The position numbers were made by a program, and so were the translations under genes. DNA of 64,000 nt, taken from assembly GCF_030150155.1 (NCBI RefSeq), contig NZ_JASLGR010000006.1, positions 1 to 64,000 on the forward strand, given 5' to 3'. Under the pieces are notes generated by a model. It was not told the DNA's origin. It ran no database searches and saw only the letters and a program-made list of their open reading frames with translations. Below are positions 17,348 to 25,092 of this stretch, one piece after another. Each line of letters begins with the position of its first letter. Within the stretch, counting starts at the first letter, position 1. This DNA is from Nocardioides sp. GTDB lineage: Bacteria; Actinomycetota; Actinomycetes; Propionibacteriales; Nocardioidaceae.

Positions 17348-19135
17348 TCACCGTAGCGCGTGCCGGACCGGGGCGAGCGCCCGGCGATCGTCGAACGGGG
17401 TGAGCTGCTTGCGTGACTCCTCGACGGCGTCGTGCACCGCCAGATGGCGTCCGGCACCCCGCACCGGGCAGACCCAGTCGCCCTCGACGTCGACCAGGCG
17501 GACGCCGGGGGACTCCAGCCAGCGCAGGATGAGGTCGCTCTCCTCGGCCGTCGCCGCTGGGGCGGGCCCCAGACCTGCGGTCACCGACTCGGCCTCGGCC
17601 CGCAGTTGGTCGACGAAGTCGTGGGCGTTGGCCCCACGCGGGATCACACCGGCGGCGGCAAGCCGACCGAACCGGGTGACGTGCACCTCCCACTGCCCGG
17701 CAGGGTTGCGCTGGGTGGCGATCAGCTCGGGGCAGGCGGTGAAGGAGACCAGGCGCTGGCCCTTGGCCGCACTGCGGACGAAGGTGGCCAGACGGTCGCG
17801 TTGCAGGCCCGCCTCCTCGAACCGCTCCTCGGCGGCCAGGTTCACCATCCGGGCGGCGAAGTGGTCCACCACCGGATCGGCGTCGAACCGCATCGCGGCG
17901 CGGACCTGGTCGACGACGGCGGCGTAGCCCTCCTCCGTGGCGCCCCCGTCGCACGGGGAGAGGCACTTGCCCATCTCGGCCAGGACGCAGGCCGAACGCG
18001 ACGGCGCCAGCGGCAGCCGCTCACGGCACTGCCGGATCGGGAACGCCTCCTCCAGTGCCTCCACCACCCGTTCGGCGGTGCGCCGCGACGTGAACGGCCC
18101 GAGGTAGTCGGCGCCGTCGTCGAGCACCTTCTTGACCAGCGAGAGCCGCGGCCACGGCTCCACCGTCAGCTTGACGTAGGTGACCTTCTCCGGGTTGCGC
18201 GAGCGCCGGTTGTAGCGCGGCTTGTGCTGGGCGATCAGGCGCAGCTCGCGGACCTGCGCCTCCAGGGTGGTGGTGCAGGTGATCGCCTCCACCCGCTCGG
18301 CGAGGTTGACCATCTCGCCCATCCGCGAGCGGGTCTCCGACGCGGTGAAGTAGGTGCGGACCCGGCTGCGCAGGTCACGGGACGTGCCGACGTACAGCAC
18401 GCGCTCGTCGGCGTCGCGGAACAGATAGACGCCCGGGGAGTGCGGCAGGGCCTCGGCCAGGTGCCGCTTGCGTCGCTGGGCCGTGGTGACCTTGCTGGAG
18501 AAGGTCTGCACCTCCTCGAAGGTGTGCACGCCGACGCTACCGAGCCGCTCCATCAGGCCGTGCAGCACGTCGACGGTGGCGCGCGCGTCGGCCAGGGCAC
18601 GGTGGTTCGGCGTGGTGGTGGCGCTGAACAGCTGGGCGAGGGAGGACAACTTGCAGTTCGGGGCGTCGTCGCGGGTGATCACGCGGCGTGCCAGCCGGGC
18701 GGTGTCGAGCACCTCGAACTCGGGCCACTCCAGGCCCTGCTCGGCGGCGAAGTGCTTGAGGAAGCCGACATCGAAGGGGGCGTTGTGGGCCACCAGGATC
18801 GAGCCCGCGGCGAACTCGAGGAACCCCGGCAGCACCGCCTCGATCGCGGGCGCGTCGGCCACCATCGGGTTGGAGATGCCGGTCAGCACGGCGATGAACG
18901 CCGGGATCGAGGTCCGCGGGTTGACCAGGGTCTGGAACTCGCCCAGGATCTCGCCGCCGCGGACCTTGACCGCACCGATCTCGGTGATCATCGAGCCGGC
19001 CGCAGCCGACCCGCCGGTGGTCTCCAGGTCGACCACGCAGAAGGTCAGGTCGCGCAGTGGGCGACCCAGCTCGTCGAATCCGCGTTGCGACTCCCAGCGC
19101 CCAGTCGTGCGCGGTGCCGCCGGGGTCGTGCTCAT
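17348..19135 (-). CDS. DEDD exonuclease fused to UvrC-like GIY-YIG nuclease
   Basis: 595 residues. The N-terminal DnaQ-like 3'-5' exonuclease has D36 and E38 (DLETTG), D122 (HNAPFD), and H178 with D183 (HRALADA). A GIY-YIG domain follows from about 233 (PGVYLFRD ... LYVGTSRDLRSRV) with a UvrC/Cho-like segment up to about 420, but without the RNase H-like C-terminal half of true UvrC. The same fusion is known in actinobacteria (Rv2191 in my memory). It probably incises and trims damaged DNA, but its substrate is not established. ATG 19135 is chosen; TACGGT lies 7 nt upstream, fitting a leaderless start. An upstream TTG would add ten residues. Confidence 0.88.
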   Translation of the reverse strand: MSTTPAAPRTTGRWESQRGFDELGRPLRDLTFCVVDLETTGGSAAAGSMITEIGAVKVRGGEILGEFQTLVNPRTSIPAFIAVLTGISNPMVADAPAIEAVLPGFLEFAAGSILVAHNAPFDVGFLKHFAAEQGLEWPEFEVLDTARLARRVITRDDAPNCKLSSLAQLFSATTTPNHRALADARATVDVLHGLMERLGSVGVHTFEEVQTFSSKVTTAQRRKRHLAEALPHSPGVYLFRDADERVLYVGTSRDLRSRVRTYFTASETRSRMGEMVNLAERVEAITCTTTLEAQVRELRLIAQHKPRYNRRSRNPEKVTYVKLTVEPWPRLSLVKKVLDDGADYLGPFTSRRTAERVVEALEEAFPIRQCRERLPLAPSRSACVLAEMGKCLSPCDGGATEEGYAAVVDQVRAAMRFDADPVVDHFAARMVNLAAEERFEEAGLQRDRLATFVRSAAKGQRLVSFTACPELIATQRNPAGQWEVHVTRFGRLAAAGVIPRGANAHDFVDQLRAEAESVTAGLGPAPAATAEESDLILRWLESPGVRLVDVEGDWVCPVRGAGRHLAVHDAVEESRKQLTPFDDRRALAPVRHALR

Positions 19136-19249
19136 GAAGACGACCGTAGGACGGCCCACCGACAAAACCTGGTCGGCTCGCCCAGGACTAGTCAGGTCGA
19201 CCGAACGGACGATGCCGACCCCGACGCTGCGCTGGCAGACTCAGCGGCC

Positions 19250-21181
19250 GTGTCCCCGCGCGTTCCCCGGTCGCTCCTGATCGCCTCGGCCGGGGTCTGC
19301 CTCGCGGGCGTGGTGATGCTGGTCTGGGGAGCGATCGCGGTCGGCGTCACCACCGACGAGCCGATCCACGTCGAGCGGTTCACCTCCTACCTGCACACCG
19401 GCTGGTACGTCGCCGACTTCCAGTCCCGCGACGGCGTCCCGCTGCCGGGGGTGAGCGATCAGTACGTCTACGGACCGGCGACGATGTGGCTGCTGCACCA
19501 CTGGACGGTGCTGTGGGGCGGTGAGCCCCACGACGGTGTCGCGGTGACGGCCCATGCCTACGCCCTGCGCCACCTCGGGGTCGCCCTGATCGCGCTGGTC
19601 GGGGTCGGTGCGGTGGCGGCGACGGCCCGGATGATCCTGCGGCGCTGGAGCTGGGGCCTGGTCGCGGCCGCCTGCCTGCTGGCGACGCCGATGTTCCTCG
19701 GCCACGCGATGTTCAACGTCAAGGACCCGGCGGTGGCGACCGGCTACGCCCTGGTCACCGCGGCACTGGTGGCCTGGACCGGCCGCGGCGCGCAGCGGCC
19801 GGTGCGGCGCTGCGCGACCGTGCTGGTGCTGACCGCCGGCGTCTGGCTGATGCTCGGCACCCGTCCGGGGATGTGGGTGGCGCTGGCCTGCAGCCTGGTC
19901 GCGACCGTCGTACTGACGCTGGTGCGGCGTCGTGCTCCGGGGGAGCACACGCCGCGCTGGCTCGACCTGGGTGGGGCGCTGGTGCTGGCCTGGGTGGGGC
20001 TGGCGCTGCTCTATCCGGAGGTCTTCACCCATCCGGCGGCGATGCTGCGGCACTCGGCCGAGGGGTCGGCCAACTTCCTCGGCTTCGCCGGCAGCCGGCT
20101 CTTCGTGCCGGTGCGGATGCTGCTCCTGATGCCGTTGCTCCTGCTCGCCGCACTGACCTGCGGCACGGTGGTCGCGGTGGCGCGCCTGGTCCGAGCCCGG
20201 CTGCGTGCCGATGCGTCCACGGTGCGGCTGGCGATCGTCGGCGTCCAGCTGGTCGCGCTGCCGATCGCCTCGATGGTGCGCCGCACGGGCCTCTACACCG
20301 ATCTGCGGCAGCTGCTCTTCATCATCCCGGCGGCCGCGGTGCTGGCCGCCGTCGGGATCGCCTGGACGCTCGGACGGCTGGGCGGCGCGCGTCGTCGTCA
20401 CCGGATCGCCGCTGCGCTGGCGACGGCCGCGGTGGTGGTGCCGACGATCGACGCCGCGTCCCTGTTCCCGTTCACCTACGCCTACGCCAACCCGCTGGTC
20501 GGTGCGCTGGGCTGGCAGAGCATCGCGCCGGGTGACTTCTATCAGGCGAGCAAGCGCGACCTGGCCGGGCTGCTGCCGGCCCGTGCACTGGTGGTCTGCA
20601 ACCCGCTGACCGATGCCGAGGGCCGGGCGCTGCCGTACGCCACCCTGGCCGCCAACGCCGACTGCCGGACCGATCGCTCGGGGCTGCTCCATCCCTACAC
20701 GAGCGGTGCCACCGAGCCGGGGGCGAGGACCTTCCTGGCCCTGGTCTCGGGCGACCGGAGGCCGACCAACTGCGAGCCGCAGGCCGCCGTCGTACGGCGC
20801 CACGCGTGGCGCCGCTGGGTGCTGAGCTCCCTGGAGACCTGCACCGTGCCCACGGCGACGCTCCAGGCCGGGGTGGGCCGTACGGAGACCGAGGTGATGG
20901 GGTTCCTCGCCCAGGGCTGGGGGCTGGAGCTGCGGGCCCGCAGTGCCACCGCGGTGCTCGCCTTCGCCCTGGAGCAGCCGGGGCGGGTGGTCGTGAGGCT
21001 CGACGTCGCAGGTCGCTCGCTGGCCGGGATGCAGGTCGACGGCCGTGCGATGCCGGTCCCGGCCGACGGCACGATCACCCTGCCGGGGCTCGCGACGGGC
21101 ACGCACCGGATCGTCCTCCAGGCGGCACCGGGGCGGTCGCTGGACGTCACCCTGACGAGCCTCGCGTTCGCTCCGGTGTGA
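19250..21181 (+). CDS. GT-C type membrane glycosyltransferase-like protein
   Basis: 643 residues. About ten to twelve membrane helices in the first 430 residues, then an extracytoplasmic domain of about 200 residues. The first outer loop has TTDEPIHVERF (D36-E37), the acidic pair typical of GT-C (GT39/ArnT-like) enzymes that use polyprenyl-phosphate sugars. The LGHAMFNVKDPAVATGYAL region also fits this superfamily. Donor and acceptor are unknown. Divergent from the exonuclease gene by 114 bp; no obvious -10 at leaderless distance. The tail ends in a beta-rich segment (LDVTLTSLAFAPV). Confidence 0.75.
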   Translation: MSPRVPRSLLIASAGVCLAGVVMLVWGAIAVGVTTDEPIHVERFTSYLHTGWYVADFQSRDGVPLPGVSDQYVYGPATMWLLHHWTVLWGGEPHDGVAVTAHAYALRHLGVALIALVGVGAVAATARMILRRWSWGLVAAACLLATPMFLGHAMFNVKDPAVATGYALVTAALVAWTGRGAQRPVRRCATVLVLTAGVWLMLGTRPGMWVALACSLVATVVLTLVRRRAPGEHTPRWLDLGGALVLAWVGLALLYPEVFTHPAAMLRHSAEGSANFLGFAGSRLFVPVRMLLLMPLLLLAALTCGTVVAVARLVRARLRADASTVRLAIVGVQLVALPIASMVRRTGLYTDLRQLLFIIPAAAVLAAVGIAWTLGRLGGARRRHRIAAALATAAVVVPTIDAASLFPFTYAYANPLVGALGWQSIAPGDFYQASKRDLAGLLPARALVVCNPLTDAEGRALPYATLAANADCRTDRSGLLHPYTSGATEPGARTFLALVSGDRRPTNCEPQAAVVRRHAWRRWVLSSLETCTVPTATLQAGVGRTETEVMGFLAQGWGLELRARSATAVLAFALEQPGRVVVRLDVAGRSLAGMQVDGRAMPVPADGTITLPGLATGTHRIVLQAAPGRSLDVTLTSLAFAPV

Positions 21182-21224
21182 GGACGCTCCGAAACTGTCG
21201 GTGGTCCCTGCCAGGGTGAGCGAC

Positions 21225-21431
21225 ATGACGACACGAATCGACTGTGACTCCTGCGTGATGCGGGCGCTGTCGTGCGACGACTGCGTGGTGACGGTGCTGC
21301 TCGGGCCTCCGCCCGAGCTCGCCTTCGACGACGACGAGCGGCGTGCGCTCGACGTCCTGGCGGCCGGTGGGCTGGTGCCACCGCTGCGGATGGTGCGGCC
21401 CGAGAGCGGCCCGACCGTCGAATCGGCCTGA
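21225..21431 (+). CDS. Two-CxxC miniprotein (68 aa)
   Basis: 68 residues: MTTRIDCDSCVMRALSCDDC at the N-terminus gives paired CxxC motifs (C7/C10 and C17/C20), then an acidic middle (FDDDERRALDVLAAGGLVPP). The four cysteines suggest a zinc knuckle or an Fe-S site. No family name is recognised. GGGTGAG upstream is a reasonable Shine-Dalgarno for ATG 21225; a longer frame starting at 21201 lacks one. It sits between the glycosyltransferase-like gene and the NlpC/P60 hydrolase, in the same direction. Confidence 0.75.
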   Translation: MTTRIDCDSCVMRALSCDDCVVTVLLGPPPELAFDDDERRALDVLAAGGLVPPLRMVRPESGPTVESA

Positions 21432-21454
21432 CGAGACGTACCTCACGGGACAGG

Positions 21455-21478
21455 TGTGACCTGTGTGACAGTTGTGAC
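21455..21478. promoter_or_regulatory. Three MtrA-like direct repeats upstream of the NlpC/P60 gene
   Basis: On the minus strand, three exact GTCACA hexamers start every 9 bp (plus-strand TGTGAC at 21455-21460, 21464-21469 and 21473-21478). The response regulator MtrA of mycobacteria binds direct repeats described as GTCACAgcg, and its targets include cell-wall hydrolase genes. With a -10-like TATGGT at 21533-21538, 6 nt before GTG 21545, the repeats lie at about -67 to -90. Confidence 0.65.
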
Positions 21479-21544
21479 AGATGGTGCATCAACACGCGCC
21501 GGTCGGCGTTTGGATGCGTCACCGCCGGTGGGTATGGTGCCCGG

Positions 21545-22534
21545 GTGGTTGTTGCAAAGGTTCGCTGTCGCGCACTAGCAGCGGTGGCGGGGCTGACGCT
21601 CGCCACCTCGCTCGGTGCAGTCTCTCTGGCCCCCGCCGAGGCGAAGCCGACCGTCAAGGACGTGCAGGCCCGGGTCGACGCGCTCTACGCGCAGGCCGAT
21701 CAGGCCACCGAGAACTACAACGAGGCCAAGCTCCGCCTTGCCAGCCTCCAGACCGAGCTGGGCAGCCTTCAGGCCGACCAGAACCGGCAGGACGCCGCCC
21801 TCGGCGCGATCAAGGACCAGCTCCGCGACTCGATGCTCCAGCAGCTCGAGGGCTCCAACCTGTCCGCCGTCGGCCAGGTCGTCCTGTCCAGCGACCCGCA
21901 GGGCTTCCTCGGCGAGCTGAGCACGATGTCGTCCTTCGACAACCTCCAGACCGGCCTCTACGACGACTACACGACGGCTGCCAAGGCCCTCGACCTGCGC
22001 CGCACGGCGACCGAGGCCCGCGCCGCCGAGGTGGCCGCGACCAAGTCCAAGCTGGCCGATGACAAGAAGGCCATCGAGGCCAAGCTCACCACCGCCAAGA
22101 GCCTGCTGGCCGACCTCCAGCAGAAGGAGCGCGACGCGATCCTCTCGCGTGGCGACCTGCGGATGCCGACCGACATCCCGGCCTCGGGCCGCGCTGCCGC
22201 GGTGATCGCCTACGCCAAGGCCCAGCTCGGTGACGCCTACGTCTGGGGCGCCGCCGGCCCCAACGCCTTCGACTGCTCCGGCCTGACCATGATGGCCTGG
22301 GCCGCCGCCGGCGTCTCGCTGCCGCACTCCTCGCGCGCTCAGTACAGCTCGGGCCCGCACGTCGCCGAGAGCGACCTCCAGCCCGGCGACCTGGTCTTCT
22401 ACTACTCACCGATCAGCCACGTCGGCATCTACATCGGCAACGGCATGGTCCTGCACGCGGCCAACCCGGGCGAGGGCGTCAAGATCTCGGCCCTGCACTC
22501 GATGCCGTACTCCGGCGCCGTCCGTCCCGGCTGA
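21545..22534 (+). CDS. Secreted NlpC/P60 peptidoglycan hydrolase (RipA-like)
   Basis: 329 residues. Signal peptide (about 1-33, cleavage near APAEA), a long coiled-coil domain (about 35-200) that keeps such enzymes inactive until activated, and a C-terminal NlpC/P60 endopeptidase. The catalytic cysteine is C244 in FDCSGLTMMAW, the histidine H292 in SHVGIYIG, and the third polar residue H304 in VLHAANPG. It cleaves the peptide stem of peptidoglycan, usually between D-Glu and meso/LL-DAP, for daughter-cell separation. Syntenic with Rv2190c. The GTG start is supported by TATGGT 6 nt upstream. Confidence 0.92.
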   Translation: MVVAKVRCRALAAVAGLTLATSLGAVSLAPAEAKPTVKDVQARVDALYAQADQATENYNEAKLRLASLQTELGSLQADQNRQDAALGAIKDQLRDSMLQQLEGSNLSAVGQVVLSSDPQGFLGELSTMSSFDNLQTGLYDDYTTAAKALDLRRTATEARAAEVAATKSKLADDKKAIEAKLTTAKSLLADLQQKERDAILSRGDLRMPTDIPASGRAAAVIAYAKAQLGDAYVWGAAGPNAFDCSGLTMMAWAAAGVSLPHSSRAQYSSGPHVAESDLQPGDLVFYYSPISHVGIYIGNGMVLHAANPGEGVKISALHSMPYSGAVRPG

Positions 22535-22557
22535 GCCAGTAGCACCCGGGCCCGGCC

Positions 22558-23721
22558 GTGCGAACTGGGCGGATCCGCCGCTCCTGGTGGATCGGAGCCG
22601 CCGTCGTGGTGGCGGCCCTCGTCGTCGCGCTGCTGGCCCGACCCCGGACCTACGTCGCTCCGGACCGCACCGAGGACCTCCCGCAGGCCCGCACCGACCT
22701 GGCCGCCACCGCACTCCAGCAGTGGCTCAGCGCCAAGGCCACCGACGGCTCGAACGCGCAGCTGCGCCTGGCCGACCTCTCCTCGCGGGTGATCGCCCAG
22801 ACCGGTGCCATGCAGTCCGACGGCGACTGGCGGGCCAAGGCCTCGCTGACCTGGGCCTACGCCGGGGTCGACGCCAGCGCTGCCACCAGCGAGGTCACCG
22901 TCGACCTGCACAGTGACCACGACGGTACCGTCACCGTCACCGGGCTCAGCCAGCCCGGACGGGTGCCGCTGTGGACGACCGGGCCGCTGAGCGTCACCCG
23001 CACCGCCACCACCCTGGTGGCGACCGGGGCCGGCGTCGACCACGCCGCCTACGCGCGCTGGGCGGAGCGGGCCGTCACCGTCGTACGCCGGGTCGTCCCG
23101 GCCTGGCACGGACCCCTGGTCGTGGAGGTGCCGGCCACCACCGCCCAGCTGGACAACGCCCTCGGGGCGACCACCGGCACCTACACCCACGTCGCCGCGA
23201 TCACCGCCGCGATGGACGGCAGCGCCCGCGCCGACGCTCCCGTGCACGTCTTGGTCAACCCCGCCGTGGTCGGCGCGCTCGACGAGCGCAGTGCCCAGAT
23301 CGTGATCAGCCACGAGGCCACCCATGCCGCCACCGGTGCCGTGCTCACCGCCGCGCGGCCGATCTGGCTGAGCGAGGGGTTCGCCGACTACGTGGCGCTG
23401 CGCGACGTCGACGTACCGCTGAAGACGAGCGCGGGCCAGATCGCTGCCCTGGTGCGTTCCGAGGGCGCACCGAAGGCCCTGCCCGACGCGAGTGACTTCG
23501 ACGCCTCCTCGCAGCACTTCGGCGCCGAGTACGAGGCGGCTTGGCAGGTCTGCGAGCAGATCGTCGCCGACGCGGGGGAGAAGGCCCTGGTGCGGCTCTA
23601 CGACGACGTCGGGGCCGGGACCGGCCTGGACACGGCGCTGCGCCGCGAGGTGGGCTACGGCGTCGCGACGCTCACGCAGCGGTGGCGGGCCCGGCTCGAG
23701 GCCCTGCCGGGGGCTCGGTAG
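22558..23721 (+). CDS. Membrane-anchored peptidase MA-family (gluzincin) protein
   Basis: 387 residues. One N-terminal membrane helix (about 11-28), then an extracytoplasmic domain. A zinc-protease signature is complete: H252-E253-xx-H256 (SHEATHAAT) with the downstream glutamate E273 in WLSEGFADYVA, the layout of gluzincins such as M1 peptidases. The 190 residues before it resemble a lipoprotein-like beta domain. Only 23 bp after the NlpC/P60 gene, so probably co-transcribed; a role in cell-envelope protein turnover or hydrolase activation is inference. Confidence 0.8.
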   Translation: MRTGRIRRSWWIGAAVVVAALVVALLARPRTYVAPDRTEDLPQARTDLAATALQQWLSAKATDGSNAQLRLADLSSRVIAQTGAMQSDGDWRAKASLTWAYAGVDASAATSEVTVDLHSDHDGTVTVTGLSQPGRVPLWTTGPLSVTRTATTLVATGAGVDHAAYARWAERAVTVVRRVVPAWHGPLVVEVPATTAQLDNALGATTGTYTHVAAITAAMDGSARADAPVHVLVNPAVVGALDERSAQIVISHEATHAATGAVLTAARPIWLSEGFADYVALRDVDVPLKTSAGQIAALVRSEGAPKALPDASDFDASSQHFGAEYEAAWQVCEQIVADAGEKALVRLYDDVGAGTGLDTALRREVGYGVATLTQRWRARLEALPGAR

Positions 23722-23743
23722 CCGCCGTGCCCGCCCGCGGGGC

Positions 23744-23965
23744 TCAGGGACCGCAGTCGGGGGCGGTGCCGGTGCTGCCGGCGTTGGTCAGCGCCGTGGT
23801 GATCTGACCGGTGATCTCGTGGCAGGCCTGTGAGGTCTGGTGGCCGCTGACCTGGCCCAGGGCGTAGACGGCCGCTGCGACGACGGCGGCGATCCCGGTG
23901 GCGAGGAGGCCGTACTCCACGGCGGAGGCGCCGCGCTCGGACGAGCAGGGCCTTGCGTGTGACAT
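23744..23965 (-). CDS. Flp/Fap-type prepilin 2
   Basis: 73 residues from MSHARPCSSERG. Prepilin of the Tad/Flp system: a short leader ends in ERG, cut before ASAVEYGLLATGIAAVV, with the required glutamate at position +5 and a hydrophobic helix. The C-terminal half (SGHQTSQACHEITGQ) has two cysteines, C57 in QACHE and one near the C-terminus, possibly forming a disulfide. AGGAG precedes the ATG. A prepilin peptidase gene is not in the window. Last gene of the pilus cluster, 72 bp after the first prepilin. Confidence 0.85.
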   Translation of the reverse strand: MSHARPCSSERGASAVEYGLLATGIAAVVAAAVYALGQVSGHQTSQACHEITGQITTALTNAGSTGTAPDCGP

Positions 23966-24037
23966 ATCGGCGAGCTCCTGGGGCCGGGAACACTGTGGGG
24001 GCGTCAGGCGCGTGCCCGACGCCCCCACAGTGGGCGT

Positions 24038-24253
24038 CTACTTCGAGCAGGTGCCGGCGACGCTGCCGCTCTTGGTGATCTCGGTGCACGTCTTGTTGAA
24101 CGCATCGCGAACCACCGGACCCAGCGCCACCACGGCCACGACCACCACAGCAGCGATCCCGGCGATCAGCAGGCCGTACTCCACGGCCGAGGCACCCCGC
24201 TCCTCCATCTTCGACAGGCGAGCGTTGAGCAGAATGCGGAGGTAGTCAACCAT
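24038..24253 (-). CDS. flp: Flp/Fap-type prepilin 1
   Basis: 71 residues. A leader of about 20 residues (MVDYLRILLNARLSK...) ends in EERG, followed by ASAVEYGLLIAGIAAVVVV, the classic Flp signature with E5. The C-terminal part has two cysteines (KTCTEI and GTCSK) like its paralogue. AGGGAGA lies 6 nt before ATG 24253. The 185 bp upstream (24254-24438) separates it from the response regulator and must hold its promoter if it is expressed independently at a high level; GC-rich inverted stretches are present but no clear -10. Confidence 0.88.
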   Translation of the reverse strand: MVDYLRILLNARLSKMEERGASAVEYGLLIAGIAAVVVVAVVALGPVVRDAFNKTCTEITKSGSVAGTCSK

Positions 24254-24438
24254 GATGAATCTCCCTGATTCGTCGGATGTCCGAGGGCCTGAGCCCCGCC
24301 GGAATCGGAGCCCCATGCCCCATACGTTCATCCTTCCGTCGGGCCCTTGGTCCGCGAATCGGGAGAGTGATCGGAGTCGGGTAGTCATTTGTGACTAGGG
24401 AGAACGTCACCTCGGTGAGGGTGACCTACCGACCTGGA

Positions 24439-25092
24439 TCAGGGGCGCTGCAGACTGGAGAGCAGGCCGATCCGCATCGCCGTCACCAGCGCCTGGGCGC
24501 GGTTGGTGGCGCCGAGCTTCTGGTAGATCTTCGCGATGTGCGACTTGGCCGTCGACTCGCTCAGATAGAGCTTCTCGCCGATCTCCTTGGCGCCCAGCCC
24601 GTCGGCCAGCAGCAGCAGGACCTCGTGCTCGCGGTCGGAGAGCCGGGTCGAGTCCGAGGTGGCTCGGCGCATCATCGCCTGGGCCAGGCCGGCGCAGACG
24701 AAGGAGCGCGGCGAGACCGCGGAGTGCCGTGCGGCCCGCACCACCTCACCCGAGGGGGCGTCCTTGCCGACGAAACCGGAGGCGCCGGCCTCCAGGGCGG
24801 CGAAGATCTGGTCGTCGCCCGAGTGCATGGTCAGCACCACCACCCCGGTGGCGTCGCTGCTCTTGCGGATCGCCCGGACCAGGTCGAGGCCGGTGCCGTC
24901 AGGCAGCTGGAGGTCGGTGATCACCACGGTCGGTGCGAGGGCGGCGTACGCCGTCAGCGCCTCGGCCACGGTGCCGGCCTGGCCCACCACCGTGAGGTCG
25001 GGCTGCTGGTCGATCACGCCTGCGAGGCCGTCGCGGATCAGCTCGTGGTCGTCGACCAGGAGGACGCGGTTGACTGGTGCTTCGGTGTTCAT
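24439..25092 (-). CDS. NarL/LuxR-family response regulator
   Basis: 217 residues. Receiver domain with D14-D15 pocket, phospho-acceptor D60 (VVITDLQLPDGTGL), and a conserved lysine in FVGKDAPSG, followed by a LuxR-type helix-turn-helix (LSDREHEVLLLLADGLGAKEIGEKLYLSESTAKSHIAKIYQKLGATNRAQAL). Four-base overlap with the histidine kinase gene (ATGA), so they form a two-component pair. Its place between the tad genes and the prepilins suggests it controls pilus expression. Confidence 0.93.
   Translation of the reverse strand: MNTEAPVNRVLLVDDHELIRDGLAGVIDQQPDLTVVGQAGTVAEALTAYAALAPTVVITDLQLPDGTGLDLVRAIRKSSDATGVVVLTMHSGDDQIFAALEAGASGFVGKDAPSGEVVRAARHSAVSPRSFVCAGLAQAMMRRATSDSTRLSDREHEVLLLLADGLGAKEIGEKLYLSESTAKSHIAKIYQKLGATNRAQALVTAMRIGLLSSLQRP

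Noticed and set aside
17432..21181. 1249-residue open frame on the plus strand
   Set aside because: Its first 600 residues are the antisense shadow of the exonuclease/GIY-YIG gene; only the part from GTG 19250 is a real protein.
21432..21544. c-di-AMP (ydaO) riboswitch before the NlpC/P60 gene
   Set aside because: The region is too short and lacks the conserved core; the leaderless -10 would also leave no transcribed leader.
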